Assembly: GCA_039809495.1 (NCBI GenBank) | Contig: JBDHVC010000017.1 | Coordinates: 1-64,000 of the forward strand | Direction of reading: 5' to 3' | Source of the DNA: JAFLCL01 sp039809495 | Lineage (GTDB): Bacteria; Myxococcota_A; Polyangia; Polyangiales; Sandaracinaceae | Length of the DNA stretch: 64,000 bases | Shown here: positions 42,485 to 50,614 of the stretch, piece by piece | How the letters are laid out: each line of letters starts with the position of its first letter | How positions within the stretch are numbered: position 1 is the stretch's first letter | Made by a program: the position numbers and the translations under genes | The notes under the pieces: generated by a model | Database searches by the model: none | Told to the model about the DNA's origin: nothing | The model's input: the letters and a program-made list of their open reading frames with translations, nothing else

Positions 42485-43000
42485 TCAGCGGCAGAAGCGC
42501 TCCCACGCGGGCGCGAGGGGCCGGCCGAGCATCTTCTCGGCGCCGTGCTTGTCGAAGACGGCGAAGCGCAGCGTGCCCGCGTAGCCGACCTCACCCTCCT
42601 GCTCGATCTCCACGCCCACGTCGTAGAGGCGCCGCCGATCCTCGAGGATGAAGCTGCGCCCGACGAGGGGCACGCCCACGCGGATCGCCTTGCGGAGCTT
42701 GGCGTCGAACGCGATCGTGAACCCGAACTTGTGCTCGAGCCCGATGAGCGCCCACGCCGCCACCTCGTCCGCGAGCGTCGAGACGAGCCCGCCGTGCATG
42801 ATGCCGGGCGGGCCCTGGTAGCGCTCGTCGGGCGTGAACCGCGTGAGGATGCGCGGCCCGCGTGCGTCGCTCGGGTCTCCGTCCTCGCGCTCGAATTTCA
42901 GGCGAAAACCGAAGGGGTGATCGGGCGAGCACCCGAAGCAGGGCTGCCCCTCGCCGAAGAGGTGGCCGTCGAGGACTTCACGCGGGACGTCGAGCTCCAT
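42485..43000 (-). CDS. Hotdog-fold thioesterase (PaaI-type)
   Basis: 171 residues. HGG-type core GIMHGGLVSTLADEVAAWALIG, strand FTIAFDAKLRKAI. The N-terminus has CFGCSPDHPFGFRLKFE, a CxxC segment typical of one branch of these enzymes. Likely acyl-CoA thioesterase. TATGCT lies 7 nt before ATG 43000, with no ribosome site. It is unlike the thioesterase near 22 kb. Confidence 0.85.
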   Translation of the reverse strand: MELDVPREVLDGHLFGEGQPCFGCSPDHPFGFRLKFEREDGDPSDARGPRILTRFTPDERYQGPPGIMHGGLVSTLADEVAAWALIGLEHKFGFTIAFDAKLRKAIRVGVPLVGRSFILEDRRRLYDVGVEIEQEGEVGYAGTLRFAVFDKHGAEKMLGRPLAPAWERFCR

Positions 43001-43071
43001 CGCCGTGAGCATAGAGGGGCGAGGCGCGAGGCGCAGGCCGCCGGCCGGGCGAGGCGCCGCGCGGCGCGCGG

Positions 43072-43869
43072 TCAGACGCGCGCGAAGCAGATCGCCGTCT
43101 CGTGACCGTGATCGTTCTCGAAGAGCTCGCCGTCGAGCCGGCGAAACCCCGCCTCGGCGCAGGCCGCGCGCATCGCGGCGAAGTCCCAGCGGTAGACGCG
43201 CCGCAGGGTCGCCTCCTCGCGCGCGACGAGCGCGTCGCCCTGCCGGGTCGAGAAGACGTGCCGCTCCTCGATCACGTCGTCCACCGGGCGCCGCGTGACC
43301 TCGTGCGTGTGGACGACGCCCTCGGCCTCGACCCGAAAGACGAGCTCCTCGCGCGGCAGGTGCGCGAGGTCCCACGCGCGCACCCGCATGCCCGCGCCCT
43401 CTCCCGGGTCGCGCGGATCGGCGAAGAAGAAGACGAGGGCGCCCCCCGGACGGAGCGCTCGACGGATGGAGCCGAGCGCGCGCGCCATCTCTCGCGGCTG
43501 CTCGATCCAGTGGATCGCGTCGTGGAAGACGAGGTCGAACCCCACGGGACGCTCGTCGCCGACGCGCTCCCAGCGGAGCTCGAGCACCTCGACGGAGACA
43601 CCCGCGAGCGCCGCCGCCTCGCGCGTCGCCTCGCGCGCCACCGCGCTCGCGTCACCCGCCGTCACCTCGAAGCCGAGCTCCGCGAGGTTCACGCTGTGAT
43701 CGCCGAGCCCCGCCGTCGCGTCGAGCACGCGCACGCCCTCGCCGGGGAAGCGGGCGCGCAGGTGGCGCTGGCTCGCCCGCTTCCAGCGGCGGAAGTCGAG
43801 CGGCTCGTGGCGGCGCCGCAGGCGCTCCCAAAGGAGGAGGCGATCCCAGGTCGCGACGTCCGTGCTCAC
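43072..43869 (-). CDS. SAM-dependent methyltransferase
   Basis: 265 residues, class I methyltransferase fold: motif I VLDATAGLGDHSVNLAELG, acidic loop VTAGDAS, motif with LVFHDAIHWIEQPREMARALG, and RRALRPGGALVFFFAD. GTG 43869 overlaps the stop of the GH5-like gene (GTGA), so the two are coupled. A sugar or small metabolite may be the target. Ends in TGACCGCGCGCC. Confidence 0.85.
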   Translation of the reverse strand: MSTDVATWDRLLLWERLRRRHEPLDFRRWKRASQRHLRARFPGEGVRVLDATAGLGDHSVNLAELGFEVTAGDASAVAREATREAAALAGVSVEVLELRWERVGDERPVGFDLVFHDAIHWIEQPREMARALGSIRRALRPGGALVFFFADPRDPGEGAGMRVRAWDLAHLPREELVFRVEAEGVVHTHEVTRRPVDDVIEERHVFSTRQGDALVAREEATLRRVYRWDFAAMRAACAEAGFRRLDGELFENDHGHETAICFARV

Positions 43870-44879
43870 GGTCCGCTCGCGCCCGGGTCGAAGAACGAGC
43901 CCGCCCCGCGCGCGACGAGGCGATCGTGGGCCCGCGCGCCCAGGCGCGTCCACGCGCGCCGGATCGCCTTCGGCGCGTGCTCGACGAGGTCGCCCTCGAG
44001 CTTCCAGAGGAAGGCGGCGTGGTAGTCGAGGCGATCCGCGTTGAAGAGGAAATTGATGAGCGCGTCCGGCTCCTTCGGGCCGCGCTCCTTCGGGATCCCG
44101 CACTCCCCCGCGAAGAGGGGGAAGGTGCGCTTGAGCACGCGCGGATCGGAGGCGTAGCGCGCGAGGTCGGCGCGCGAGGGGAGGCCGCCGTTCTCGTGGT
44201 AGACGTGGACGTCGATCGCGTCGAGCGAGGCGCCCGACGCGAAGAGCTTGGGGAGGAAGATCGGCTGCGTGCCCGCGGTGACGACGAGCCCGCTCGCCTC
44301 CGCGGAGACCGCCTCCTTCGCCCGCGCGAGGAAGCCTCCGAGCGTCTCCCACGCGATGGAGGGGTGCGCGTGGGCGTGCTCGGCGCGCGCGTCGGCGCAG
44401 TCCTCCGTGACCGTCTCGGGCTCGCTCAGGAGCTCGAGCCCGACGGCGACCTCCGGATCGAGGCGCCGCGCGATCTTCGCCACGAAGCGCTCGGCGAAGC
44501 GCGCGCCCTGCTCGGCGTCCTCGAGGATCGAGCGCGTGATGGCGTCGTCGTCGCGGTGCGCGGCGTTCGCGTCGAGCAGCCCCCAGTAGATCCGCACGCC
44601 CGCGTGGCGCGCGGCCTCCTCGAGCACGGTGATCGCCTCGTCGAGCGCGGGGTGGACGCCCACGACGCGGCCGCCCGCGTCGAGCAGGATCCCCTCGCCG
44701 CCCTCCGCGAGCCAGACGCGCACCGCCTCGAAGCCGAGCGCGCGCGCCTCGACGAGCGGCCCCGAGACGCGCATCGCGTCGAAGTCCGACGGCCAGTCGG
44801 GGAAGCGGGGGTTCGGCGCGAGGTCGTGCGCATAGCTGCCGAAGAAGTACGGGACGTTCACACCGAGGAGCGCGCGCAT
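43866..44879 (-). CDS. GH5-like glycoside hydrolase (clan GH-A fold)
   Basis: 337 residues, no signal peptide. TIM-barrel look: VNVPYFFGSYAHDLAPN, FEAVRVWLAEGGEG, VRIYWGLLDANAAH; probable acid in VGLELLSEPETV (the usual NEP reads SEP) and probable nucleophile Glu in FPLFAGECGIP; DAIDVHVYHENGGLPS between them. Assignment to GH5 or a near relative is moderate, since Asn before the acid is replaced by Ser. Likely cytoplasmic, so it may act on an imported or internal sugar. Start has TAGTCC 4 nt upstream. Confidence 0.7.
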   Translation of the reverse strand: MRALLGVNVPYFFGSYAHDLAPNPRFPDWPSDFDAMRVSGPLVEARALGFEAVRVWLAEGGEGILLDAGGRVVGVHPALDEAITVLEEAARHAGVRIYWGLLDANAAHRDDDAITRSILEDAEQGARFAERFVAKIARRLDPEVAVGLELLSEPETVTEDCADARAEHAHAHPSIAWETLGGFLARAKEAVSAEASGLVVTAGTQPIFLPKLFASGASLDAIDVHVYHENGGLPSRADLARYASDPRVLKRTFPLFAGECGIPKERGPKEPDALINFLFNADRLDYHAAFLWKLEGDLVEHAPKAIRRAWTRLGARAHDRLVARGAGSFFDPGASGP

Positions 44880-44966
44880 GCTCGGACTATCGCACGCGGG
44901 GGCCCCGCCGCGGGCGGCTCGGAGGTCCACCCAACCGAGCCCGACGAGCGCGCTCACGGCGCGCTG

Positions 44967-45890
44967 TCAGCCGAGCATGCGATCGAGCGCGGCGAGCACG
45001 TCGGCCGTGACCTCGTCGCGGTTGATCTCGTTCAGCATCTCGTGGCGCCCCTCGGGGTAGAGCTGGAGGCTCGCGCGCGTGAGGCCCGCCGAGACGAGCC
45101 GCTCGTGGACCTCGCGGACGCCCCTGCCCGCGCGGCCGACCGGATCGCGATCGCCCGCGAAGAGGTGGACCGGGAAGGCCTTGGGCACCGCGCCGAAGCC
45201 CGAGGTCGCGATCGCGTGGAGCCCCCCGAGCAGATCGACCCAGAGCTGGTTGGTCGAGCGGAAGCCGCAGAGCGGATCGGCGATGTACTTGTCGACCTCG
45301 ATCGGATCGCGCGAGAGCCAGTCGTAGCGGGTCCGCGCGGGCTTGAACGCGTCGTTGTAAGCGCCGAACGACGCGAATTCGAGGACGGCGCTCCGGCCGC
45401 GCACCCCGCCGCGCAGCCGCTCGAGGCGCGCGAGCTTCTCGCCGACGCGCTCGAGGAGCGAGCCCGGCGCGTTCGTCCCGGAGAGGACCATGGCGTCGAA
45501 GCGCCGCGCGTCCCGCTGGAGCAGCGCCTGGCCAAAGAAGGAGCCCATCGAGTGCCCGAAGAAGACGAGCTTCTTGCCCGCGTGCTCGCTCCGCGCGCGC
45601 TCGCCGAGGGCCGAGAGGTCCTCGAGCACCCGCTCGAAGCCGCGCGTGTCGGCGAAGAAGCCGAGGTCGTCCTTCGTCGGCGCCGTCTTGCCGTGGCCGC
45701 GGTGATCGTCCGCGTAGACGACGTACCCGGCGCCCGTGAGCGCCTCCGCGAAGCGCGCGTAGCGCCCGGCGTGCTCGGCGAGGCCGTGCGCGATCTGGAC
45801 GACGGCGCGCGGCGAGCCCTCGGGCGACCAGCGGTAGACGTGGATCGACGCCCCGTCTCGGGCCGTCAGCGTGAACGAGTCCTCGCGCAT
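44967..45890 (-). CDS. Alpha/beta hydrolase (monoacylglycerol lipase type)
   Basis: 307 residues of the lysophospholipase / monoglyceride lipase group: IHVYRWSPEGSPRAVVQIAHGLAEHAGRY, YADDHRGHGKT, nucleophile Ser in FFGHSMGSF, acid in LFAGDRDPVG, His in YPEGRHEML. Triad complete. Substrate: monoacylglycerol or a similar lipid ester. TATGCT lies 9 nt before ATG. Ends in TGACAGCGCGCC. Confidence 0.93.
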   Translation of the reverse strand: MREDSFTLTARDGASIHVYRWSPEGSPRAVVQIAHGLAEHAGRYARFAEALTGAGYVVYADDHRGHGKTAPTKDDLGFFADTRGFERVLEDLSALGERARSEHAGKKLVFFGHSMGSFFGQALLQRDARRFDAMVLSGTNAPGSLLERVGEKLARLERLRGGVRGRSAVLEFASFGAYNDAFKPARTRYDWLSRDPIEVDKYIADPLCGFRSTNQLWVDLLGGLHAIATSGFGAVPKAFPVHLFAGDRDPVGRAGRGVREVHERLVSAGLTRASLQLYPEGRHEMLNEINRDEVTADVLAALDRMLG

Positions 45891-45967
45891 GAGGCCGCGA
45901 GCATATCGCGCCGCGCGCGGGAGACACGCGGCTTGGCCCCGGCGGCTCGGGCGGATAGATCAGCGGC

Positions 45968-46597
45968 ATGCCGAAGGGACGAGCGCTGCCGCACGCGACC
46001 CACCTCCTCCTCGCCGTCGCGCTCGCGCAGAGCGGCTGCTCGGGCGCGAGCGAGGGCGCGAGCGAGCCCGGCGCTGGGGCGGGCCCCGCGCTGGCCGCGC
46101 CCGCGCCCGCCGCGCAGGACGAGCCGGTCGAGGCCGAGGACGTCGCGGCGACGCCCGCGCCCGCCGATCTCTCGACGCACGAGGTCGCGCTCGTCGTCGT
46201 CCACGACGATCCGCTCCTGCGCTCCGAGCAGCGGCTCGTCGACGTGATCGTCGCGCGCATGGCGATGCGGCGCATCGACGCGGCCGCGCGCGACGCGGAT
46301 GCAGAGGAGGCGAGCTTCGCGCGGGCCTTCTTCGCGGGCGCGGGGGACGCGAGCGCGGGCCTCCCGGCGAGCCTGCGCGGCCCAGGCGTCGTCCTCTTCC
46401 TCCGCTTCGCGCCCCAGCGCGAGCTCTCGAGCGGCGATCGCGCGACGCGCGGCTTCGCGGGCGCGCTCGCGTTCCGAGAGGGCGAGGCGACCCCCTTCCT
46501 CTCGCTCCGCGTCGACGACGAGGCGGGCTGGCGCGGCCCCGACGAGCAGCTCTGGCCCTGGCTCATCTCGCTCGTGCGCGCGGAGGCCGCGTCGTGA
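45968..46597 (+). CDS. Predicted lipoprotein, first gene of a three-gene operon
   Basis: 209 residues, lipobox QSGC (Cys24), long Ala/Pro/Glu linker (to about 75), then a compact alpha/beta domain (HEVALVVVHDDPLLRSEQRLVDVIVARM, GPGVVLFLRFAPQREL, PFLSLRVDDEAGWRG). Start supported by a TAGATC element 6 nt upstream. The next gene overlaps its stop. No family recognised. Confidence 0.65.
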   Translation: MPKGRALPHATHLLLAVALAQSGCSGASEGASEPGAGAGPALAAPAPAAQDEPVEAEDVAATPAPADLSTHEVALVVVHDDPLLRSEQRLVDVIVARMAMRRIDAAARDADAEEASFARAFFAGAGDASAGLPASLRGPGVVLFLRFAPQRELSSGDRATRGFAGALAFREGEATPFLSLRVDDEAGWRGPDEQLWPWLISLVRAEAAS

Positions 46598-47091
46598 CCC
46601 GCCTGGCCTCGATCCTCGCCGCGATGGCCGCGGTCCTCGTCGTGATCGCGCTCCTCGCCACGCCGCGGCCGGCGCGCGCCGGCGATCGGCCCCTCGAGGT
46701 GCTCCTCGTGAACATGGCCCCCCGCGCGGCCCGCCAAGACTGCCTGCGCGCCGCGATGCGGAGCTTCCCGCGGCGCGAGGCGAACGTCTCGCGCATGGGG
46801 AGCGAGCGCGTGCGCGAGCTCGCCGGCCACGGCGACGACGACGTCTCGTTCCTCGACTTTCGCGCGGAGGAGCTCGACGCGGCCGTGCGCCTGGTCCGCT
46901 CGGAGGCGCCGATCGACGCCGTGATCCTCCTCGACTGCCGCGCGGAGGAGAGCCGCGTCGCGGCCTGGATCCGCTCGCCCAACCGCGCCGTCACGCGCCT
47001 CTCGCTCGAGCGGACGGTGATCGACGAGGCGCGCGCCGCGTGGATCGGGCAGGCGCTCGCGCGCGCCGCGTGGATCGGGTTCACGCCATGA
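46594..47091 (+). CDS. Secreted protein, second gene of the operon
   Basis: 165 residues; GTG overlaps the previous stop (GTGA). Sec signal peptide with cleavage near RPARAGDRP. Mature part alpha/beta: EVLLVNMAPRAARQDCLRAAM, DVSFLDFRAEELDAAVRLV, DAVILLDCRAEESRVAAWI. Two cysteines might pair. The C-terminus has a near repeat (ARAAWIGQALARAAWIGF). Unknown function; likely partner of the lipoproteins on both sides. Confidence 0.65.
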   Translation: MTRLASILAAMAAVLVVIALLATPRPARAGDRPLEVLLVNMAPRAARQDCLRAAMRSFPRREANVSRMGSERVRELAGHGDDDVSFLDFRAEELDAAVRLVRSEAPIDAVILLDCRAEESRVAAWIRSPNRAVTRLSLERTVIDEARAAWIGQALARAAWIGFTP

Positions 47092-48500
47092 CCCGAGCCG
47101 CTCACGCGCTGATCCTCCTCGCCGCGGGGCTCGCCCTCGCGGGCGGCTGCGACGAGGGGCGCGCGCCCTTCTCGATCGAGCTGGTCGATCCCGCGGGCCA
47201 GAGCCCCGTCCGCGGCGCGACGAGCGGGCGCCTGCGCGTCCTCGTCGCGCAGGAGGGGCAGCCCACGCGCGAGACGGGCGTCGAGCTCGTCGGCGGCTCG
47301 TTCCAGCTCGACGTCGCGATCGCGAATTACGCGCTCCCCACGCGGCTCCGCGTCGAGCTCGAGCGGGACGGCGTCACCTCGCTCGGCGCCGTGCCCACCT
47401 TCGCGCCCTTCTTCCTCCCCTTCGTGCGCGTGCCCCTCGTCCCGAGCGGGACCTGCGCGACGCTCGCGACGCAGCGCCTCTCGAGCGGGCGCGCCGGCGC
47501 GGCGATGGTGCTCGCCGAGGCGCGCCTCGTCGTCGTCGGCGGCCTCACGAGCGCGGGCGAGCGCGCGGCGAGCGTCGAGCGCTTCACCCCGCAGCTCCTC
47601 ACGAGCGAGCTCGGATCGCTCACGCCGCTCGCGATCGACGCCTCGCTCGGCCGCGCGAGCGCGCGCGGCCTCCGGGGCACCTCGCGGCTCGTCGTCGTGT
47701 CCTCGGGCGGCGTGTTCCTCCTCGATCTCGACGCGAGCTCGCTCGCGCCGAGCGCGCTCGAGGGCCTCTCGCCCGGCGCGGGCGAGCGCTCGACGCTCGT
47801 CTCGCTCGGAGGCGAGGGGCTCGCGCTCGTCGGCGGCGAGCGCGACGGCGGCGGCGTCGCGAGCGTCGCGTTCGTCGCCCTCGACGGAACCGTCTCGCGG
47901 AGCACGCTCCCGAGCGCGCGGCGCGAGGCGGCGGCGAGCGCGTGGGGCGACGGCTCGGGCGTCCTCGTCGCCGGCGGCGCCGACGCCTCGGCCCCCACGT
48001 TCCTCTTCGTCCCGACGGCGGTGGGCGATCGCGAGCGCGTCGTCGCGTTCGACGCGCCGGGGCTCGCGGGCCGCGCGCTCCGAGGCGGCGCGCTGGTCCG
48101 CTCGCCGGACGGCGCCGCCGCGCTCTACGTCGGGATGCGCGATGGGTCCGACGCCCCGCTCGCCGAGACGTGGGTCGTCACGGGCTGCCCCTCGCGCTGC
48201 GTGGCCAGCGAGGGCCCCGCGTGGCCGCGCCCGCGCGCGGGCTCCGCGTTCGTCGAGACGGACGCGGGCGGCTGGCTCGTCGGCGGCCACGACGAGCGTG
48301 GCCCGCTCGACGACCTCGAGCGCGTCGAGTGGAGCGGCGCGACGCCTCGCTTCGCGGCGATGACCCTCGCCGCCCAGCGCGACGAGCCGGCGGCGGCGAT
48401 GCTCGCGGGCGGCCTCGTCCTCGTCGCGGGCGGTCGCGGCGAGGGCGGCCCCCGAGACGACCTCGAGCTCTGCGCGCCGAGCGCGCTCGAGCCGCTCTGA
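47088..48500 (+). CDS. Kelch-like repeat lipoprotein, third gene of the operon
   Basis: 470 residues; ATGA overlap with the previous gene. Lipobox LAGGC (Cys21). After an N-terminal beta domain come repeated blades of the pattern AMVLAEARLVVVGGL, TLVSLGGEGLALVGGER, SAWGDGSGVLVAGGAD, FVETDAGGWLVGGHD, AAMLAGGLVLVAGGRG, each with the paired glycines of Kelch motifs. A surface beta-propeller, probably binding a ligand or partner. Ends in TGACGGCGCGCC, the left end of repeat copy C. Confidence 0.75.
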   Translation: MTRAAHALILLAAGLALAGGCDEGRAPFSIELVDPAGQSPVRGATSGRLRVLVAQEGQPTRETGVELVGGSFQLDVAIANYALPTRLRVELERDGVTSLGAVPTFAPFFLPFVRVPLVPSGTCATLATQRLSSGRAGAAMVLAEARLVVVGGLTSAGERAASVERFTPQLLTSELGSLTPLAIDASLGRASARGLRGTSRLVVVSSGGVFLLDLDASSLAPSALEGLSPGAGERSTLVSLGGEGLALVGGERDGGGVASVAFVALDGTVSRSTLPSARREAAASAWGDGSGVLVAGGADASAPTFLFVPTAVGDRERVVAFDAPGLAGRALRGGALVRSPDGAAALYVGMRDGSDAPLAETWVVTGCPSRCVASEGPAWPRPRAGSAFVETDAGGWLVGGHDERGPLDDLERVEWSGATPRFAAMTLAAQRDEPAAAMLAGGLVLVAGGRGEGGPRDDLELCAPSALEPL

Positions 48501-48569
48501 CGGCGCGCCTCGCTCGACGTGATCCGCCCCGCGGGCGAACAGCATGAATCAGGGCAACCGATTCGTGCT
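48498..48569 (+). repeat. Dispersed repeat, copy C (one hairpin)
   Basis: From the stop codon: GGCGCGCCTCGCTCGACGTG then a hairpin ACAGCATGAATC / GATTCGTGCTGT (48537-48569), 12 pairs with one T-G. Compared with copy A, the left 26 bp match and hairpin 2 is kept with different bases; hairpin 1 is missing. Confidence 0.7.
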
Positions 48570-48596
48570 GTGAGCGGACCCTACGCCGAGAGGCGC

Positions 48597-48806
48597 TCAG
48601 TGCTCGCAGGGGCTCGCGTGCGCGCTCGGGCAGCCCGACGAGCAGCACGCGCCGTCGCACGTCGCGGCGCGGACGGCGAGCGCGCCCGAGGCGCCGAGCA
48701 CCGTCGCGACGATGACGACGGCCGTCCGCGCGCGCGGCGAGAGCGCCTGCCACTTCATCCGCGCGAGGTGCGTCGAGAGCCCGAGGATCGTGTTCGGCCG
48801 TTCCAT
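48597..48806 (-). CDS. Small membrane-anchored Cys-rich protein
   Basis: 69 residues. One hydrophobic helix (about 27-48) and a C-terminal tail with six cysteines and two histidines (CDGACCSSGCPSAHASPCEH). Start ATG 48806 is supported by TAGACT ending 7 nt upstream, with a possible -35 TTGGTG 18 bp before it. Orientation suggests the tail is periplasmic, where it might bind metal or form disulfides. Neither homologue nor function recognised; a small gene that automatic annotation may miss. Confidence 0.5.
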   Translation of the reverse strand: MERPNTILGLSTHLARMKWQALSPRARTAVVIVATVLGASGALAVRAATCDGACCSSGCPSAHASPCEH

Positions 48807-48873
48807 GGGGGCGAGTCTAGCCGCACCGGGCGTCCGCCACCAAACCGGCCGGGCGCGCGCTCCTCGCGCTCGT

Positions 48874-48902
48874 TTGACAACCCGCGCGCGAGCCTGCACG
48901 AC
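48874..48902 (+). promoter_or_regulatory. Possible promoter of the glycosyltransferase gene
   Basis: A perfect -35 TTGACA (48874-48879), 17 bp, then a weak -10 CACGAC (48897-48902), 11 nt before the start. The only exact TTGACA I saw upstream of a gene here. Confidence 0.35.
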
Positions 48903-48913
48903 CTCGCCGCGCG

Positions 48914-49654
48914 ATGGAGCCCTTTCGACCGGTCATCCTCATCCCGACGTACGACAACCCGAACACGATCCGCGACGTCGTCGAGCGGGTGCGCGCGCAC
49001 CTCCCCGAGGTGCTCGTCGTCGACGACGGAAGCGGCGAGGCGAACCAGCGCGCGGTCGAGGCCCTCGCGGCCGAGGGGCTCGCGCACACGCACCGACGCC
49101 CGAAGAACGGCGGGAAGGGCGCCGCCGTGAAGACGGGCTTCGAGGTGGCGAGGTCCCTCGGCTACACCCACGCGCTCCAGGTCGACGCCGACGGTCAGCA
49201 CGCGCTCGAGGACATCCCGAGGATGCTCGAGCTCGGCCGCGCGCAGCCCGAGGCGTGCGTCCTCGGCCAGCCCATCTTCGACGCGACCGCGCCCCGCCAC
49301 CGCATGTTCCTCCGCGCGATCACGATCTTCTGGACGCGCCTCGAGGTCGGTGGCGATCAGGTGGGCGATCCGCTCTGCGGCTTCCGCCTCTACCCGCTCG
49401 AGGCCTCCATCCGCACCCGAACGCCGGGCGATCGCATGGACTTCGATCCCGAGATCGTCGTTCGGCTCGCCTGGGCCGGCGTCCCCTTCGTCCACATGCC
49501 GACGAAGGTCCGCTACTTCACGCGGGCGGAGGGCGGCGTCTCGCACTGGCGCGCCCTCGAGGACAATTGGCTCATCTCCAAGATGCACTCACGCCTCATG
49601 TGGCGGCGCTCGATGCACATCTTCTTGCGGCGTCCGCTCCTCTCGGCGGGCTGA
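48914..49654 (+). CDS. Family 2 glycosyltransferase
   Basis: 246 residues, GT-A fold: PVILIPTYDNPNTI, LVVDDGSGEANQ, GKGAAVKTGFEVA, and the metal/nucleotide motif DADGQH; later GFRLYP and DFDPEIVVRLAW. Similar to dolichyl-phosphate-mannose synthase-like enzymes and to those in lipid or aryl-polyene clusters. Followed after 3 bp by an LpxL-type acyltransferase, so the two form a unit. Confidence 0.88.
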   Translation: MEPFRPVILIPTYDNPNTIRDVVERVRAHLPEVLVVDDGSGEANQRAVEALAAEGLAHTHRRPKNGGKGAAVKTGFEVARSLGYTHALQVDADGQHALEDIPRMLELGRAQPEACVLGQPIFDATAPRHRMFLRAITIFWTRLEVGGDQVGDPLCGFRLYPLEASIRTRTPGDRMDFDPEIVVRLAWAGVPFVHMPTKVRYFTRAEGGVSHWRALEDNWLISKMHSRLMWRRSMHIFLRRPLLSAG

Positions 49655-49657
49655 GCG

Positions 49658-50614
49658 ATGGCGCCCTCGAGCGACGCGGAGCGGAGCTGTCCCACGCCGG
49701 GCGAGGCGCGCGCGGGTCGCGAGTGGCTCAGCGCGAAGGAGCGCGGCGGCGCGTTCGCGATCTGGTTTACCGTCTTTCTGACGACCTTCTTCGGCCGCAC
49801 CCTCGACCGCTTCTTCGCGCGCTTCGTCACGCTCTACTACCTCGCGACGACGCCGAAGGTGCGCTCCTCGCTCCGGCTCTACTACGAGCGCCTCGACGGC
49901 CGCGAGGCGAGCCTCGGCCTGCTCTACCGGCACCTCTTCCGCTTCGTCGTCTCCACGCTCGACGCGTTCTTCTTCATGGCCGGCAAGACCCACTACTTCA
50001 CGGGCGAGCGCGACGGCCACCACCACCTCGAGAGGCTCCGCGACGAGGGGCGCGGCGCCATCCTCCTCGGCGCGCACGTGGGCTCGCTCTACGCGATGCG
50101 CATCGCCAGCAAGGAGGAGCGCCTCCCGCTCCACGCGCTCATGTACACGAAGAACGCGCGGATGCTGAACGAGGCGTTCGCGCGCCTCGATCCGGAGGCG
50201 CACACGCAGGTGCTCGAGCTCGACCCCGAGGGCGGCATCGACGCGATGATCCGGGTGCGCGAGCTCGTCGAGGCCGGCGCGATCCTCGCGATCCTCGCCG
50301 ATCGCGTGCCCGCGAACGCGCCGCCCGAGAAGATCGTGCGCGTGCCCTTCCTCGGCGAGGACGCCGCCTTCCCCGTCGGCCCCTTCCTCCTCGCCGCGGC
50401 GCTCAGGTGCCCCGTCTACACGACCTTCGGCCTCGGGCGCGGGACGAACCACTACGACCTCAGCTGCGAGCCCTTCGCCGAGCGCATCGAGCTGCCGCGC
50501 GGAAACCGCAAGGAGGCGCTCGAGGGCTACGTGCGGCGCTACGCCGAGCGCCTCGAGGCGGCCGTCCGCCGCGCGCCCGACAACTGGTTCAACTTCTACG
50601 ACTTCTGGGCCTGA
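49658..50614 (+). CDS. LpxL/HtrB-type lipid acyltransferase
   Basis: 318 residues with one N-terminal hydrophobic segment (about 32-50, FAIWFTVFLTTFFG). Family marks: DEGRGAILLGAHVGSLYAMRI (catalytic His; the usual acidic residue five positions on is not clear), LHALMYTKNARMLNEAF, AILADRVP, and DNWFNFYDFWA at the end. Probably acylates a lipid carrier or glycolipid made with the upstream glycosyltransferase. The 3' end overlaps the convergent gene by 19 nt. Confidence 0.8.
   Translation: MAPSSDAERSCPTPGEARAGREWLSAKERGGAFAIWFTVFLTTFFGRTLDRFFARFVTLYYLATTPKVRSSLRLYYERLDGREASLGLLYRHLFRFVVSTLDAFFFMAGKTHYFTGERDGHHHLERLRDEGRGAILLGAHVGSLYAMRIASKEERLPLHALMYTKNARMLNEAFARLDPEAHTQVLELDPEGGIDAMIRVRELVEAGAILAILADRVPANAPPEKIVRVPFLGEDAAFPVGPFLLAAALRCPVYTTFGLGRGTNHYDLSCEPFAERIELPRGNRKEALEGYVRRYAERLEAAVRRAPDNWFNFYDFWA

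Noticed and set aside
43866..44879. Naming the TIM-barrel protein as an endoglucanase or mannanase
   Set aside because: The Asn of the NEP motif is replaced and no binding module or signal peptide is present, so only a GH-A clan assignment is supported.
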